Assembly (NCBI RefSeq): GCF_013255915.1
Contig: NZ_CP053896.1
Span: 4,464,001-4,528,000, forward strand
DNA length: 64,000 nucleotides
Direction of reading: 5' to 3'
Source of the DNA: Providencia rettgeri
GTDB taxonomy: Bacteria; Pseudomonadota; Gammaproteobacteria; Enterobacterales; Enterobacteriaceae
Part shown: positions 19,816-28,767 of the stretch, one piece after another
Layout of the letters: each line of letters starts with the position of its first letter
Position numbering within the stretch: the stretch's first letter is position 1
The notes under the pieces: generated by a model
What the model was told of the DNA's origin: nothing
The model's input: the letters and a program-made list of their open reading frames with translations, nothing else
Databases searched by the model: none
Translations under genes and position numbers: made by a program

Positions 19816-20556
19816 CTAAAACTCTGTAAGTGCACTCAATACCTTCGATTCAAGTTCAATCAACCTAGAGTTAGTCAGTGTTCTGGGATAATCTTCATTT
19901 ACTTGTAAATCAAAATACAGCCCGCCATCCTTTAACATCAATACTCGTTCAGAGGTAAACACAGCTTCATGCACATCGTGTGTTACAAGCACAACGGTAA
20001 ATTTGTATTCTTGCCATAGCTTAATGATCAACTGCTGCATTTCTATTCGAGTTAATGCATCAAGTGCACCTAAAGGCTCGTCAAGTAATAGTAAACGAGG
20101 ACGATGAATAAGTGCTCTTGCTAATGCGACACGCTGTTTCTGTCCACCAGATAATGTTGCAGGCCATTCATTAGCTTTATCAAGCAGTCCAACGGCATCT
20201 AGCGCTTCAAGTGCCTCATTACGCCATTTTCCTTTAAGTCCAAGCTCTACATTCTCGATAACTTTTTTCCATGGTAGTAATCGCGGCTCTTGGAACATCA
20301 TGCGTGTATTATTATAAAAATGAGCTAGTGATAGTGTTTCGCTCGTGATTTCCCCTGACGAGGGAAAATCTAAATTAGCTATTAGGCGTAATAAGGAACT
20401 CTTACCACAGCCACTGTGCCCAACAATGGCGACAAATTGCCCTGCAGGAATTGTAAAGCTAAGGGATTTAAGTACTTCATGAGCACCAAATTGTTGAGTA
20501 ATCTGGTTAACATTAACTGTAATGCCTTCATTTCTAAGAGGTTGATTTATCATCAT
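19816..20556 (-). CDS. ssuB: Sulfonate ABC transporter ATP-binding protein SsuB
   Basis: The ATPase of the SsuABC importer, 246 residues. Walker A is GHSGCGKSS, the signature is LSGGQKQR, Walker B is [12 protein letters not shown], and the switch His sits in [10 protein letters not shown] start it at the ATG at 20556, whose ATGA overlaps the ssuC stop, giving [11 protein letters not shown]. The open frame continues upstream to 20628, but that part only overlaps ssuC. The overlap implies translational coupling with the permease. Confidence 0.93.
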   Translation of the reverse strand: MMINQPLRNEGITVNVNQITQQFGAHEVLKSLSFTIPAGQFVAIVGHSGCGKSSLLRLIANLDFPSSGEITSETLSLAHFYNNTRMMFQEPRLLPWKKVIENVELGLKGKWRNEALEALDAVGLLDKANEWPATLSGGQKQRVALARALIHRPRLLLLDEPLGALDALTRIEMQQLIIKLWQEYKFTVVLVTHDVHEAVFTSERVLMLKDGGLYFDLQVNEDYPRTLTNSRLIELESKVLSALTEF

Positions 20557-21332
20557 GCTGGAACCTTTTTTTTCTGCCAAGTAGGATGCCAACGCAAAAG
20601 TACAACTTCTAATAAATAGGTCGACCAATCTGCTATTTTACCCAGTAAGGCATAAACAATGATGGTAAATACTACAATGTCAGTTCTGAGGAACTCGCGC
20701 GCATTCATTGCTAAATATCCGATCCCTGCATTTGCAGAAATGGTTTCAGCAACAATCAATGTTAGCCACATCAGCCCAAGAGAAAAACGGATACCAACCA
20801 ATATTGATGGCAGTGCCCCTGGAAAAATAACGTGATGGAATAGTTGATATCCATTTAGTCCATAGCTTTTTGCCATCTCAATCAAACCGCGGTCAATATG
20901 TCTAATGCCATGTAATGTATTTAAATAAATAGGGAAAAAAGTACCTAATGAGACGAGAAATATTTTAGCTTTCTCATCAATACCAAACCATAAAATAACT
21001 AAAGGGATAAGTGCCAAATGTGGTATATTGCGGATCATTTGTATCGAACTATCTAATAAAGTTTCACCTAATCGGGATAGCCCTGTAATTAGTCCTAAAA
21101 TAAGCCCTATCGAGCCGCCAATAATAAAACCGATAGAGGCACGTAATGTGCTGACAACCATATTTTCCCATAACTCACCACTTTTTATTAACCTCCACCC
21201 CGCATTCATTACTTGAAGTGGTTCTGGTAATATACGGTTTGATACCCAGCCTGAATTTACGGAAAATTGCCAAATCATCAGTAAAGCTAAAGGCACTAGC
21301 CAACTCAAAAATAAATTACGTTGATAGCTCAT
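20553..21332 (-). CDS. ssuC: Sulfonate ABC transporter permease SsuC
   Basis: Inner-membrane permease (259 residues, about six helices) of the BPD_transp_1 family. The cytoplasmic coupling loop has the EAA-type sequence [30 protein letters not shown], part of which contacts SsuB. A GGGGGA ribosome binding site precedes the ATG. It lies between ssuE (64 bases upstream) and ssuB (overlapping), so it is second rather than fourth as in E. coli. Confidence 0.93.
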   Translation of the reverse strand: MSYQRNLFLSWLVPLALLMIWQFSVNSGWVSNRILPEPLQVMNAGWRLIKSGELWENMVVSTLRASIGFIIGGSIGLILGLITGLSRLGETLLDSSIQMIRNIPHLALIPLVILWFGIDEKAKIFLVSLGTFFPIYLNTLHGIRHIDRGLIEMAKSYGLNGYQLFHHVIFPGALPSILVGIRFSLGLMWLTLIVAETISANAGIGYLAMNAREFLRTDIVVFTIIVYALLGKIADWSTYLLEVVLLRWHPTWQKKKVPA

Positions 21333-21396
21333 TTTTATTCCCCCAATCCAACAATCGAGTATAGTTCAGCTTGTAATATATAATTCCTAGTTTTAT

Positions 21397-21918
21397 TTAG
21401 TGAGCGATAAAAAAACGTAAAGTATTATTTACTCTACCAATAATCTCATCATTAAAAATATATTTCTGAGATTGCTCAGAATACTTTGAATGTTTATTAC
21501 TAATATAAATTCCAATCATAATTTCTTCAGCTTTTAATGCCATCAATAAGGGTTTAAAAGCATAATCCAAGGCTAATTGATGACATTCACTGCCTCCAGA
21601 CATAATTGGCAATACTCTTTTATTAGCAAATGAACCTTGTGGTAATAAGTCAATTAATGACTTTAACACACCGCTATACGATGATTGGTAAACGGGGGAA
21701 GCTATAATAACACCATCTGCTCTATTAACTTTTTTAATAAACAATTCTATTTGAGAATGTTGATATTCTGCTTTTAATAACACACTTGAATCAAATTCAT
21801 TCACACTAACCCGTTCAATCAATACATTATATTCACCAAGCCATTGCTGAATATAATCAAGTAAGGCAGATGAAAGTGATTTCGAATTTGGACTTCCTGA
21901 AATAATAAGAATATTCAT
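21397..21918 (-). CDS. ssuE: NAD(P)H-dependent FMN reductase SsuE
   Basis: Flavodoxin-fold FMN reductase (173 residues, somewhat shorter than the 191 of E. coli) that supplies reduced FMN to SsuD. The phosphate-binding loop is SGSPNSKSLSS and the second flavin segment is ASPVYQSSYSGVLKSLIDLLPQ. It is the first gene of the ssuECBDA operon, with a GAGAGG ribosome binding site. The operon promoter should lie just to the right, in the long region shared with the divergent ribose/nucleoside operon. Confidence 0.9.
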   Translation of the reverse strand: MNILIISGSPNSKSLSSALLDYIQQWLGEYNVLIERVSVNEFDSSVLLKAEYQHSQIELFIKKVNRADGVIIASPVYQSSYSGVLKSLIDLLPQGSFANKRVLPIMSGGSECHQLALDYAFKPLLMALKAEEIMIGIYISNKHSKYSEQSQKYIFNDEIIGRVNNTLRFFIAH

Positions 21919-22392
21919 ATTAACCTCTCTATTGATAACTGACTATTAATATTTATCGAATTAGCCTATGAGAAAGAAATAATTTTTTGTTCTTAGTAAT
22001 ACTATAATCGATATAAAAGAATTGCTTTTTAATTATTATCGGATTTAAAATTTTGAACAGGATGCAAAAAATCAAAAAAAATACCAAAACTACTTGCTTT
22101 AAAATTAGAATTCGCAGAATTATTGAATTTCATATTAGCCTAATTAGTAATTAAAAGTAACTGGCCAGAGTTACAGGATTGAATGAATAGTTACTTATGC
22201 ATTTGATTTTTAATCATTTTATGTTATTACGATTTAATTAAGTGGAAAATCACATTACTGTAATAGACACATTTATCAATGCTGAATATTTTAGCTGTCA
22301 CTCAGTAGTGGAAAATTTTAATACTCGCTTGATAAATTCATAGGCGGCATCGTAATTACCTTTTAGTATGAAACACCCTGAAAAACTGACTT

Positions 22393-22412
22393 ATTTGTTA
22401 TTTGTAACAAAT
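22393..22412. promoter_or_regulatory. Inverted repeat ATTTGTTA-N4-TAACAAAT, candidate operator
   Basis: A perfect 8-bp inverted repeat around a 4-base centre, about 200 bp upstream of the HTH-ribokinase fusion gene. Its size fits a dimeric repressor such as a DeoR- or LacI-type protein. Its link to the fusion protein is inferred from position only. Confidence 0.45.
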
Positions 22413-22433
22413 GCAAGGAGAGTGTATAGATTA

Positions 22434-22460
22434 CGGATTATAACTATAGATTGTAATCCG
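22434..22460. promoter_or_regulatory. Inverted repeat CGGATTA-N13-TAATCCG, candidate operator
   Basis: A perfect 7-bp inverted repeat around 13 bases, 22 bases right of the previous palindrome. A TTGACA hexamer starts right after it (22461). It may be a second operator over the promoter of the ribose/nucleoside operon. Confidence 0.4.
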
Positions 22461-22609
22461 TTGACACTAGATTTTTATTCGAGCTTCCTGAACATTTAAC
22501 TAATTACCCAAATCGGAAAAAAAAATTCCAATTTATGTGTTTATTTTTGAACGTCACTCAATAAACATTAGCATTAATTTAATATTATAAAACTTGGAGG
22601 TGAGTATTT

Positions 22610-23854
22610 ATGAAAAAACAAGAACGACAAAAAGCTATTCGAATTAAGTTGATAACTGATAAAAAAGCTTATGTTAGCGAATTAGCTAAAGAATTATCGG
22701 TAACTACTCAAACTATTCGTAATGACTTAAATGAGCTATGCCAAAGTACACTATTCTCATTGTTTCATGGTGGCGTACAATTAAAAAACACACCAGATGA
22801 CGAATCCTTATTTGAACAATCGTTTACAGAAACGATATTAAACGGCTTTAAAAGCGGCAAGGATATTGCACCAAATTCAAATCGAACTACACAAAACAGC
22901 TATATTAATGAAAGTGTTTACATCCTAGGTTCGTTTAATGTTGATATTGTCTCTGAAATAACAGCACTACCCCAGATTGGTCAAACCATACGGGCTTCTG
23001 CAACACATTTTTATGCCGGAGGAAAGGGGACAAACCAAGCTATCGCTGCGGCTAAAATTAATAATAACGTTCACTTAACGGTTAAATTAGGCTCAGATGA
23101 GTTTTCAAAAAAAGCCAAGAGGTATTTAACAAAGACTGAGATTTCATCATTTTCTTTTCTTATAAATGAAATGTCACCAACTGGAATAGCAATCGTATGG
23201 GTTTCTGATGCTACTGGTGACAATATGATCAGTGTCACTCTTGGTGCCAACGAAACATTTACCGAAGAGGACATTTTATTAGATATTGATATCATTCGTA
23301 ATTGCAGAGTATTTTTGACTCAGCTAGAAAACAATTTCCCTATAACTCGTTATGCAATAATGCAGGCAAAACTTGGGAAAGCTATTGTTGTATTGAACCC
23401 AGCCCCTTATGTTCCAGAAATCAAAGAAATATTGCATTTAATAGATATTATTACACCAAATAAAATTGAAGCCGAAGCATTATCTGGAGTAGTTATTGAC
23501 GATATTAATTCGGCAAAAAACGCAGCCAAAAGCATTCATATTCAAGGTGCAAAATCCGTCATTATCACGTTAGGTAATCAAGGTTGCCTAATCTTTGATG
23601 GCAAAGTTTATACCCATATTCCTGCCTATAAATCAGCTGTTGTCGATACCAGTGGAGCTGCCGATGCTTTTACTGGAGCACTAGCTGCATACATTGCTAA
23701 CGGTAAAGAGCTCGTCAATGCAGCGCAGTATGCTTCTGCGTTTGCATCGTTGAAAGTTGAACGTAAAGGCGCATCAAACATGCCCAGTAACTCGCTCGTT
23801 TATCACCGTAAGCAGCAATTGTTTAGAGAATTATTCAGTCCCCTAAGCCTATAG
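22610..23854 (+). CDS. DeoR-type HTH fused to a ribokinase-like PfkB sugar kinase
   Basis: A 414-residue two-domain protein. Residues about 1-55 form a DeoR-type winged helix (MKKQERQKAIRIKLITDKKAY, then VSELAKELSVTTQTIRNDLN). Residues about 103-410 form a PfkB/ribokinase domain with YILGSFNVDIV, the sugar-binding AGGKGTNQAIAAAKI and the C-terminal anion-hole/catalytic motif. That motif reads G349-A350-A351-D352, so the Gly before the catalytic Asp is replaced by Ala. The linker (about 56-102) has no recognised sensor domain. The protein probably phosphorylates ribose or a related sugar and may regulate its own operon. It is the first gene, 10 bases before the periplasmic binding protein gene. 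HTH-PfkB fusions exist elsewhere (E. coli YeiI has an N-terminal HTH), so the architecture is uncommon rather than unique. Confidence 0.82.
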   Translation: MKKQERQKAIRIKLITDKKAYVSELAKELSVTTQTIRNDLNELCQSTLFSLFHGGVQLKNTPDDESLFEQSFTETILNGFKSGKDIAPNSNRTTQNSYINESVYILGSFNVDIVSEITALPQIGQTIRASATHFYAGGKGTNQAIAAAKINNNVHLTVKLGSDEFSKKAKRYLTKTEISSFSFLINEMSPTGIAIVWVSDATGDNMISVTLGANETFTEEDILLDIDIIRNCRVFLTQLENNFPITRYAIMQAKLGKAIVVLNPAPYVPEIKEILHLIDIITPNKIEAEALSGVVIDDINSAKNAAKSIHIQGAKSVIITLGNQGCLIFDGKVYTHIPAYKSAVVDTSGAADAFTGALAAYIANGKELVNAAQYASAFASLKVERKGASNMPSNSLVYHRKQQLFRELFSPLSL

Positions 23855-23864
23855 GAATAACCAA

Positions 23865-24827
23865 ATGAAAAATAAAATGTTTTATCGCATTATCGGTGCA
23901 ACTGTCGGAATAGCACTTTCCTCCTTCTTCATCATACCTGCATTTGCCGCCGATACGCAGACGCATAAACCAAAAATTGCCCTAGTCATGAAATCATTGG
24001 CAAACGAGTTTTTTCTGACAATGGAGACAGGAGCAAAAGATTATCAGAAAAAAAATATAGATAAGTTTGATTTGATATCTAATGGAATAAAGAACGAAAC
24101 GGATACGGCAAATCAAATCCAGATTGTAGAGCAAATGATTGTATCTAAAGTGGATGCTATCATCATTGCACCATCTGATTCTAAAGCAATCCTACCTGTA
24201 GTTAAGAAAGCAATTGATGCAGGAATAATCGTTATTAATATTGATAATAAATTTGATGAAGGTGTACTCAAAGATAAAAATCTAAATATTCCTTTTGTTG
24301 GTCCTGATAATCAAAAAGGAGCTAAAGATATTGGTGATTATTTAGTAAAGCACCTTAAACAAGGTGATCAAGTAGGTATTATTGAAGGCATTCCAACCTC
24401 CCGTAACTCTCAACAACGCACTCAGGGATTCCAGCAAGCAATGGCTGAGGGCGGAATGAAAGTGGTTTCTATTCAATCCGGTCAATGGGAAATAAACAAC
24501 GCTAATGTGGTAGCCGCTGCAATGCTGAGTGAATATCCCGATATCAAAGCACTGTTAGCAAATAACGATAACATGGCATTAGGTGCAGTTTCTGCAATTC
24601 GTTCAGCTGGAAAAAAAGGACAGGTTCTGGTGGTAGGTTATGACAATATCGAAGCAATTAAGCCGATGTTGAATGATGGCCGAGTATTAGCAACAGCAGA
24701 TCAATTCGCTTCCCAGCAAGCTGTATTTGGCATTGATGCCGCACTTGATGCGCTCAAAAATGGTAAAAAACAAAGTGATTTATCCAGCAATATTGAGACC
24801 CCAATAAAACTTATTATTAAACAATAG
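23865..24827 (+). CDS. Periplasmic sugar/nucleoside-binding protein, RbsB family
   Basis: A 320-residue type I periplasmic binding protein (Peripla_BP_4) with signal peptide ending IIPAFA-ADTQ. The pattern KIALVMKSLANEFFLTMETGAKDY is the usual first strand and helix, IIIAPSDSKAILPVVKKAIDAGI is the DNA-inverting-free hinge region, and LANNDNMALGAVSAIRSAGKKG is the second-domain signature seen in RbsB. It would capture ribose, an allied pentose or a ribonucleoside for the ABC transporter encoded next. The nucleoside hydrolase downstream favours a nucleoside or ribose ligand, but the binding-site residues were not resolved. Confidence 0.87.
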   Translation: MKNKMFYRIIGATVGIALSSFFIIPAFAADTQTHKPKIALVMKSLANEFFLTMETGAKDYQKKNIDKFDLISNGIKNETDTANQIQIVEQMIVSKVDAIIIAPSDSKAILPVVKKAIDAGIIVINIDNKFDEGVLKDKNLNIPFVGPDNQKGAKDIGDYLVKHLKQGDQVGIIEGIPTSRNSQQRTQGFQQAMAEGGMKVVSIQSGQWEINNANVVAAAMLSEYPDIKALLANNDNMALGAVSAIRSAGKKGQVLVVGYDNIEAIKPMLNDGRVLATADQFASQQAVFGIDAALDALKNGKKQSDLSSNIETPIKLIIKQ

Positions 24828-24899
24828 GTTAATCATGGTTCATTGCTTTGGTATTGCACCTTTCGGATATCAGAGCAGCTTACCCGATAAGGTCAGGAT

Positions 24900-26426
24900 A
24901 TGAAAAATAGGCAAGAGATCCTCGCAATACACGGAATAAGTAAAACCTATAGTGAACCTGTCTTAGTGGATGTGACACTAGCATTATATTCAGGAAAAGT
25001 ATTGGCTCTGACTGGGGAAAATGGCGCCGGAAAAAGTACCTTAGCCAAAATAATTGGAGGACTAACCAGCGCAACCTCTGGACAAATTATTTATCAGGGA
25101 AAACCTTACACGCCTAACAGCAGGAAAGATGCTGAAAAATTGGGTATCCGCATGGTGATGCAGGAACTCAATTTACTGCCCACGCTATCGGTAGCAGAAA
25201 ATCTGTTTCTCGAACAGCTTCCTCACCGATTTGGTTGGATTGATCGGAAAAAGTTAAACGAAGTAGCTCAACCCGTGATGGCCATGGTTGGATTGCAATC
25301 GATCGATCCTAATACACTTGTTGGTAAATTAGGCATTGGCCATCAACAGATGATTGAAATCGCAAGAAACTTAATTGGCGAAAGCCGAGTTCTTATTCTT
25401 GATGAACCTACAGCAATGCTCAGTAACCGTGAAGTTGAATTACTGTTTAAACAGATAATGTTGTTTAAAGCCCGAGGTGTTTCATTGATTTATATCTCCC
25501 ATCGATTAGATGAATTAGCGGTAATTGCTGATGATATTGCAGTACTACGGAATGGCCACCTAGTCTGTGTGGATGATATTAAACGCTATAACAGTGATCA
25601 GCTAGTTTCACTGATGGTCGGACGTGATTTAAAAAGTTCATTTAATTTAAATCAGCACCAGGTCGGTCATCCGATCTTGAAAGTGAAAAACTTTAAGCGT
25701 GGAAGAATTATTCAGGATACATCGTTCACGCTACACAGTGGTGAAATATTAGGTATTAGCGGTCTAGTAGGTTCTGGACGAACAGAACTTTTACGCGCTA
25801 TTTTCGGTGCTGATAAAATCGACAGCGGCACATTACAGGTTGGTGATCCGTTAAAAACCGTAGTAATACGATCTCCTAAGGATGCAATTAAGCACGGTAT
25901 CGCATTGGTTACAGAAGATCGTAAAGGCGAAGGCCTTTTATTACCACAATCTATAGCAGCAAATATCTCCTTGGGTAATAGCGATAAAACAAGCTTTCTA
26001 TCAATCGTTAGCTCACTTGATGAAACCAATTTAGCAAATAAATATATTAAAAACTTAGGCATCCGCGCGACAAATCCTTCGCAGCCTGTAAAGAGTTTAT
26101 CAGGAGGTAATCAGCAAAAAGTATTAATTAGCCGATGGTTAGAAAGAGATTGTCAGATTATTTTATTTGATGAGCCCACTCGAGGTATAGATATTGGTGC
26201 AAAACAAGATATTTACCAGTTACTGAATGCGTTGACGGCTAAGGGAAAAGGCATTGTTGTCGTTTCCAGTGATTTACGCGAACTCATGCTCATTTGCGAC
26301 CGTATTGCAGTAATTTCAGATGGCAAACTAGTGAATACCTTTTCACGTGGTGACTGGAGTCAGGAGCAAATTTTAGCAGCAGCATTTTCTGCATATCAGC
26401 ATGTAGAAAATACTTCTAGCGAATAG
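24900..26426 (+). CDS. Sugar ABC transporter ATP-binding protein, RbsA family (two nucleotide-binding domains)
   Basis: A 508-residue fused double ATPase of the RbsA/MglA type. Domain 1 has Walker A GENGAGKST, a signature region GIGHQQMIEIARNL and Walker B VLILDEPTAML. Domain 2 has the degenerate Walker A region GLVGSGRTELL usual for the second half of this family, an intact LSGGNQQKV signature and Walker B IILFDEPTRGID. It energises import by the permease at 26440. The 72-base gap after the binding-protein gene has no clear terminator, so the genes look co-transcribed. Confidence 0.9.
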   Translation: MKNRQEILAIHGISKTYSEPVLVDVTLALYSGKVLALTGENGAGKSTLAKIIGGLTSATSGQIIYQGKPYTPNSRKDAEKLGIRMVMQELNLLPTLSVAENLFLEQLPHRFGWIDRKKLNEVAQPVMAMVGLQSIDPNTLVGKLGIGHQQMIEIARNLIGESRVLILDEPTAMLSNREVELLFKQIMLFKARGVSLIYISHRLDELAVIADDIAVLRNGHLVCVDDIKRYNSDQLVSLMVGRDLKSSFNLNQHQVGHPILKVKNFKRGRIIQDTSFTLHSGEILGISGLVGSGRTELLRAIFGADKIDSGTLQVGDPLKTVVIRSPKDAIKHGIALVTEDRKGEGLLLPQSIAANISLGNSDKTSFLSIVSSLDETNLANKYIKNLGIRATNPSQPVKSLSGGNQQKVLISRWLERDCQIILFDEPTRGIDIGAKQDIYQLLNALTAKGKGIVVVSSDLRELMLICDRIAVISDGKLVNTFSRGDWSQEQILAAAFSAYQHVENTSSE

Positions 26427-26439
26427 CCGAGGATAAAAA

Positions 26440-27432
26440 ATGAATAACAAATTATCGACTAAACAAGCGGCAACAACAAAAGAAACCCCTTATACATCAT
26501 TGAAAGAGTTAAATAGCTACATCGGATTAATCGGCGCGTTATTGGCGATGATAGTGCTATTTTCATGCCTTAGCACACACTTTTTAAGCATGAATACCTT
26601 TAGTACTATTGCGAATCAAATTCCTGACCTAATTGTTATGTCTGTTGGGATGACATTCATATTAATTATTGCAGGTATAGATCTTTCCGTTGGATCGTTG
26701 TTGGCTCTTGCAGCAGCTGTGGTAAGCGTAACGTATTTAAATTTCCAATGGCCCCCATGGCTAGCAGCTCTTTCTGGTGTAATGCTCGCAACACTAGTTG
26801 GATCACTAACGGGCTTCATTACGGTTGCTTGGCGTATTCCCGCATTTATCGTCTCTCTCGGAATGTTGGAAATGGCTCGAGGAGTAGCCTATCAGTTGAC
26901 TGACTCTAGAACGGCCTATATTGGTTCTATTTATGATTATATTGCCGACCCGGTTTTCCTCGGAGTATCCCCTTCTTTTATTATTGCCATAGTAGTCATT
27001 ATAGTCGGGCATTTAGTTTTAACTCGAACTGTGTTTGGCCGTCATTTGATTGGTATTGGTACGAATGAAGAAGCGGTCCGATTATCAGGCATTAATCCCG
27101 GGCCTTATAAGATCGCTGTGTTTGCACTTATGGGAGGATTATCTGGTTTGGCCTCACTGTTCCAAGTGGCGCGCCTTGAGGCCGCTGACCCAAATAGTGG
27201 TGTTGGAATGGAACTACAGGTTATTGCTGCTGTTGTGATAGGCGGTACAAGCTTGATGGGAGGAAGAGGTTCAATTATATGTACTTTTCTTGGAGCATTG
27301 ATTATTTCCGTTCTGGCTGCTGGGTTGGCACAAGTTGGTGCAAGCGAGCCCACAAAACGCTTTATAACAGGAGCCGTAATTATCGTTGCAGTGGTACTTG
27401 ATACATACCGTAGTCATTTAAACAAGAGCTAA
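26440..27432 (+). CDS. Sugar ABC transporter permease, RbsC family
   Basis: A 330-residue inner-membrane permease of the BPD_transp_2 family with eight to ten hydrophobic segments. Family marks are MSVGMTFILIIAGIDLSVGS, GNTNEEAVRLSGI-like GTNEEAVRLSGINPGPYK (the coupling loop) and AAVVIGGTSLMGGRGS. It starts 13 bases after the ATPase gene and is followed within 40 bases by the nucleoside hydrolase gene. With the binding protein and ATPase it makes a complete importer for ribose or a ribonucleoside. Confidence 0.9.
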   Translation: MNNKLSTKQAATTKETPYTSLKELNSYIGLIGALLAMIVLFSCLSTHFLSMNTFSTIANQIPDLIVMSVGMTFILIIAGIDLSVGSLLALAAAVVSVTYLNFQWPPWLAALSGVMLATLVGSLTGFITVAWRIPAFIVSLGMLEMARGVAYQLTDSRTAYIGSIYDYIADPVFLGVSPSFIIAIVVIIVGHLVLTRTVFGRHLIGIGTNEEAVRLSGINPGPYKIAVFALMGGLSGLASLFQVARLEAADPNSGVGMELQVIAAVVIGGTSLMGGRGSIICTFLGALIISVLAAGLAQVGASEPTKRFITGAVIIVAVVLDTYRSHLNKS

Positions 27433-27468
27433 ACAACCACCTACTAAATGTTAATAAAAGGAAAAAAA

Positions 27469-28413
27469 ATGTCTAAAAATAAAATTATTATCGACTGTGA
27501 CCCCGGTCATGATGATGCAATGGCTATTTTTTTAGCATTAGGTAATCCGAATATTGATTTACTTGCCGTAACAACGGCTGCTGGAAACAAAACTTTAGAT
27601 GAAGTCACTTATAATACACGCGCTGTTATGGAATTAATCGGTGCAAATAATATTCCTATCGCAGCAGGTTGTTCTCGCCCTTTAGTCAGGACAATACAAA
27701 AAGGTTTAAAAACTCATAAAGTAACAGGTATTGATAGGTCACAACTTCCAGAACCTAAACTACCTATTGATAAACGACATGCCGTTGACTTAATTATTGA
27801 TACCATTAAATCTCACCCACCAAAAACAGTAACTCTCGTTCCGATAGGGGGACTTACAAATATTGCATTAGCGGCAAGAAAGGCGCCAGAAATTGTAGGA
27901 TTAGTGAAAGAGGTAGTTTTAATGGGGGGTGGCTACCATACAGGCAACAGCACAGCTGTTGCTGAATTTAATATCCTCATAGATCCTGAAGCCGCCCATA
28001 TCGTATTTAATGAAACTTGGCCTATCACAATGGTTGGATTAGACCTAGCCTATCAAGCACGCCCAGATGACCAAATCATAGAAAAGATTAAGGCGTTAAA
28101 TACTCGACTAAGCCATTTTGTTGTTGAGTCCCTCAATAACTACACTGCTAGTTATCGTCAGCAAAAAGGACATAGTGACCATGCCCCAGTTCATGATTTA
28201 TGCGCTGTTGCTTATGTTATCGACCCATCGATAATGGAAACAATCAAAGCTCCAATTAATATTGAATTGCAAGGTGCTCTAACAACGGGAATGACAGTCA
28301 CAGATTTTCGTCTACCCATTAAAGCAGAATGCCATACCCAAGCTGCCACTAAATTAGATAATCCGCAATTATGGGATATGTTTATTGATTCCCTTGAGCA
28401 ATTAGGAAAATAG
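27469..28413 (+). CDS. Ribonucleoside hydrolase (IUNH family, RihA/RihB-like)
   Basis: Cytoplasmic enzyme (314 residues) that hydrolyses ribonucleosides to ribose and free base. The calcium-binding motif DCDPGHDD has Asp9, Asp11, Asp15 and Asp16. The catalytic His of subfamily I is present as H242 in APVHDLC. The segments LVPIGGLTNIALA and EVVLMGGGYHTGNSTAVAEFN, shortened here, are typical of RihA/RihB. I use the ATG at 27469 with an AAAGGA ribosome binding site; an upstream in-frame ATG at 27448 is weaker. As last gene of the operon it links import to release of ribose for the ribokinase-like domain encoded first. Base specificity is not predicted. Confidence 0.9.
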   Translation: MSKNKIIIDCDPGHDDAMAIFLALGNPNIDLLAVTTAAGNKTLDEVTYNTRAVMELIGANNIPIAAGCSRPLVRTIQKGLKTHKVTGIDRSQLPEPKLPIDKRHAVDLIIDTIKSHPPKTVTLVPIGGLTNIALAARKAPEIVGLVKEVVLMGGGYHTGNSTAVAEFNILIDPEAAHIVFNETWPITMVGLDLAYQARPDDQIIEKIKALNTRLSHFVVESLNNYTASYRQQKGHSDHAPVHDLCAVAYVIDPSIMETIKAPINIELQGALTTGMTVTDFRLPIKAECHTQAATKLDNPQLWDMFIDSLEQLGK

Positions 28414-28767
28414 AGTGATAACCACCCCACATAGCGGGTGGTTTACTCCTTAATTTCTATAGAGGTAATCTGTATTAACAAATAAACCAGATATCAACGG
28501 ATGCATAGAGCAATGATATTAGTGAAATAGTGAAGACATTTGAACGCTTTTCAAATTAAAGTCTGAGTAACTCATCCTGGAAAGCAACTAAATTACCCTA
28601 TTTATTCTTAATGCGGCAGAACCAAATGCATTCATACAATGAGTCTCTGAAATGAGATTTCTAGCTCAGCCTAATACCTTAATTAAACTTTGTAATGGTG
28701 CTTTTCATATCATATTGGCATAAATACAATCAATTCTGCCGCGCTACAAGAACCGGCTAAAACATTA
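28414..28767. other. Convergent gap between nucleoside hydrolase and alcohol dehydrogenase genes
   Basis: About 350 bases holding the operon terminator (28420-28450). In the remaining 300 bases I see no gene and no strong signal. Confidence 0.5.
28420..28450 (+). terminator. Terminator of the ribose/nucleoside operon
   Basis: An 8-bp stem (AACCACCC at 28420-28427, complement at 28436-28443) with an 8-base loop, starting 7 bases after the nucleoside hydrolase stop. The tail is only moderately T-rich. Confidence 0.7.

Larger units (their letters stand above)
21919..22609. other. Divergent regulatory region ssuE / HTH-ribokinase operon
   Basis: A 691-base AT-rich region between two divergent operons. 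It has no supported gene. Two perfect inverted repeats at 22393-22412 and 22434-22460 are the likeliest operators of the right-hand operon. A strong GGAGGTGAG ribosome binding site lies just before 22610. No CysB- or CRP-like site was found with confidence. Confidence 0.5.

Noticed and set aside
20557-20628. N-terminal extension of SsuB
   Set aside because: It only overlaps ssuC. The ATGA overlap at 20556 and the family length give the better start.
26072-26200. Degenerate second Walker A in the RbsA-like ATPase considered as a defect
   Set aside because: A GLVGSGRTE-type Walker A in the second half is normal for this family, and the signature and Walker B are intact.
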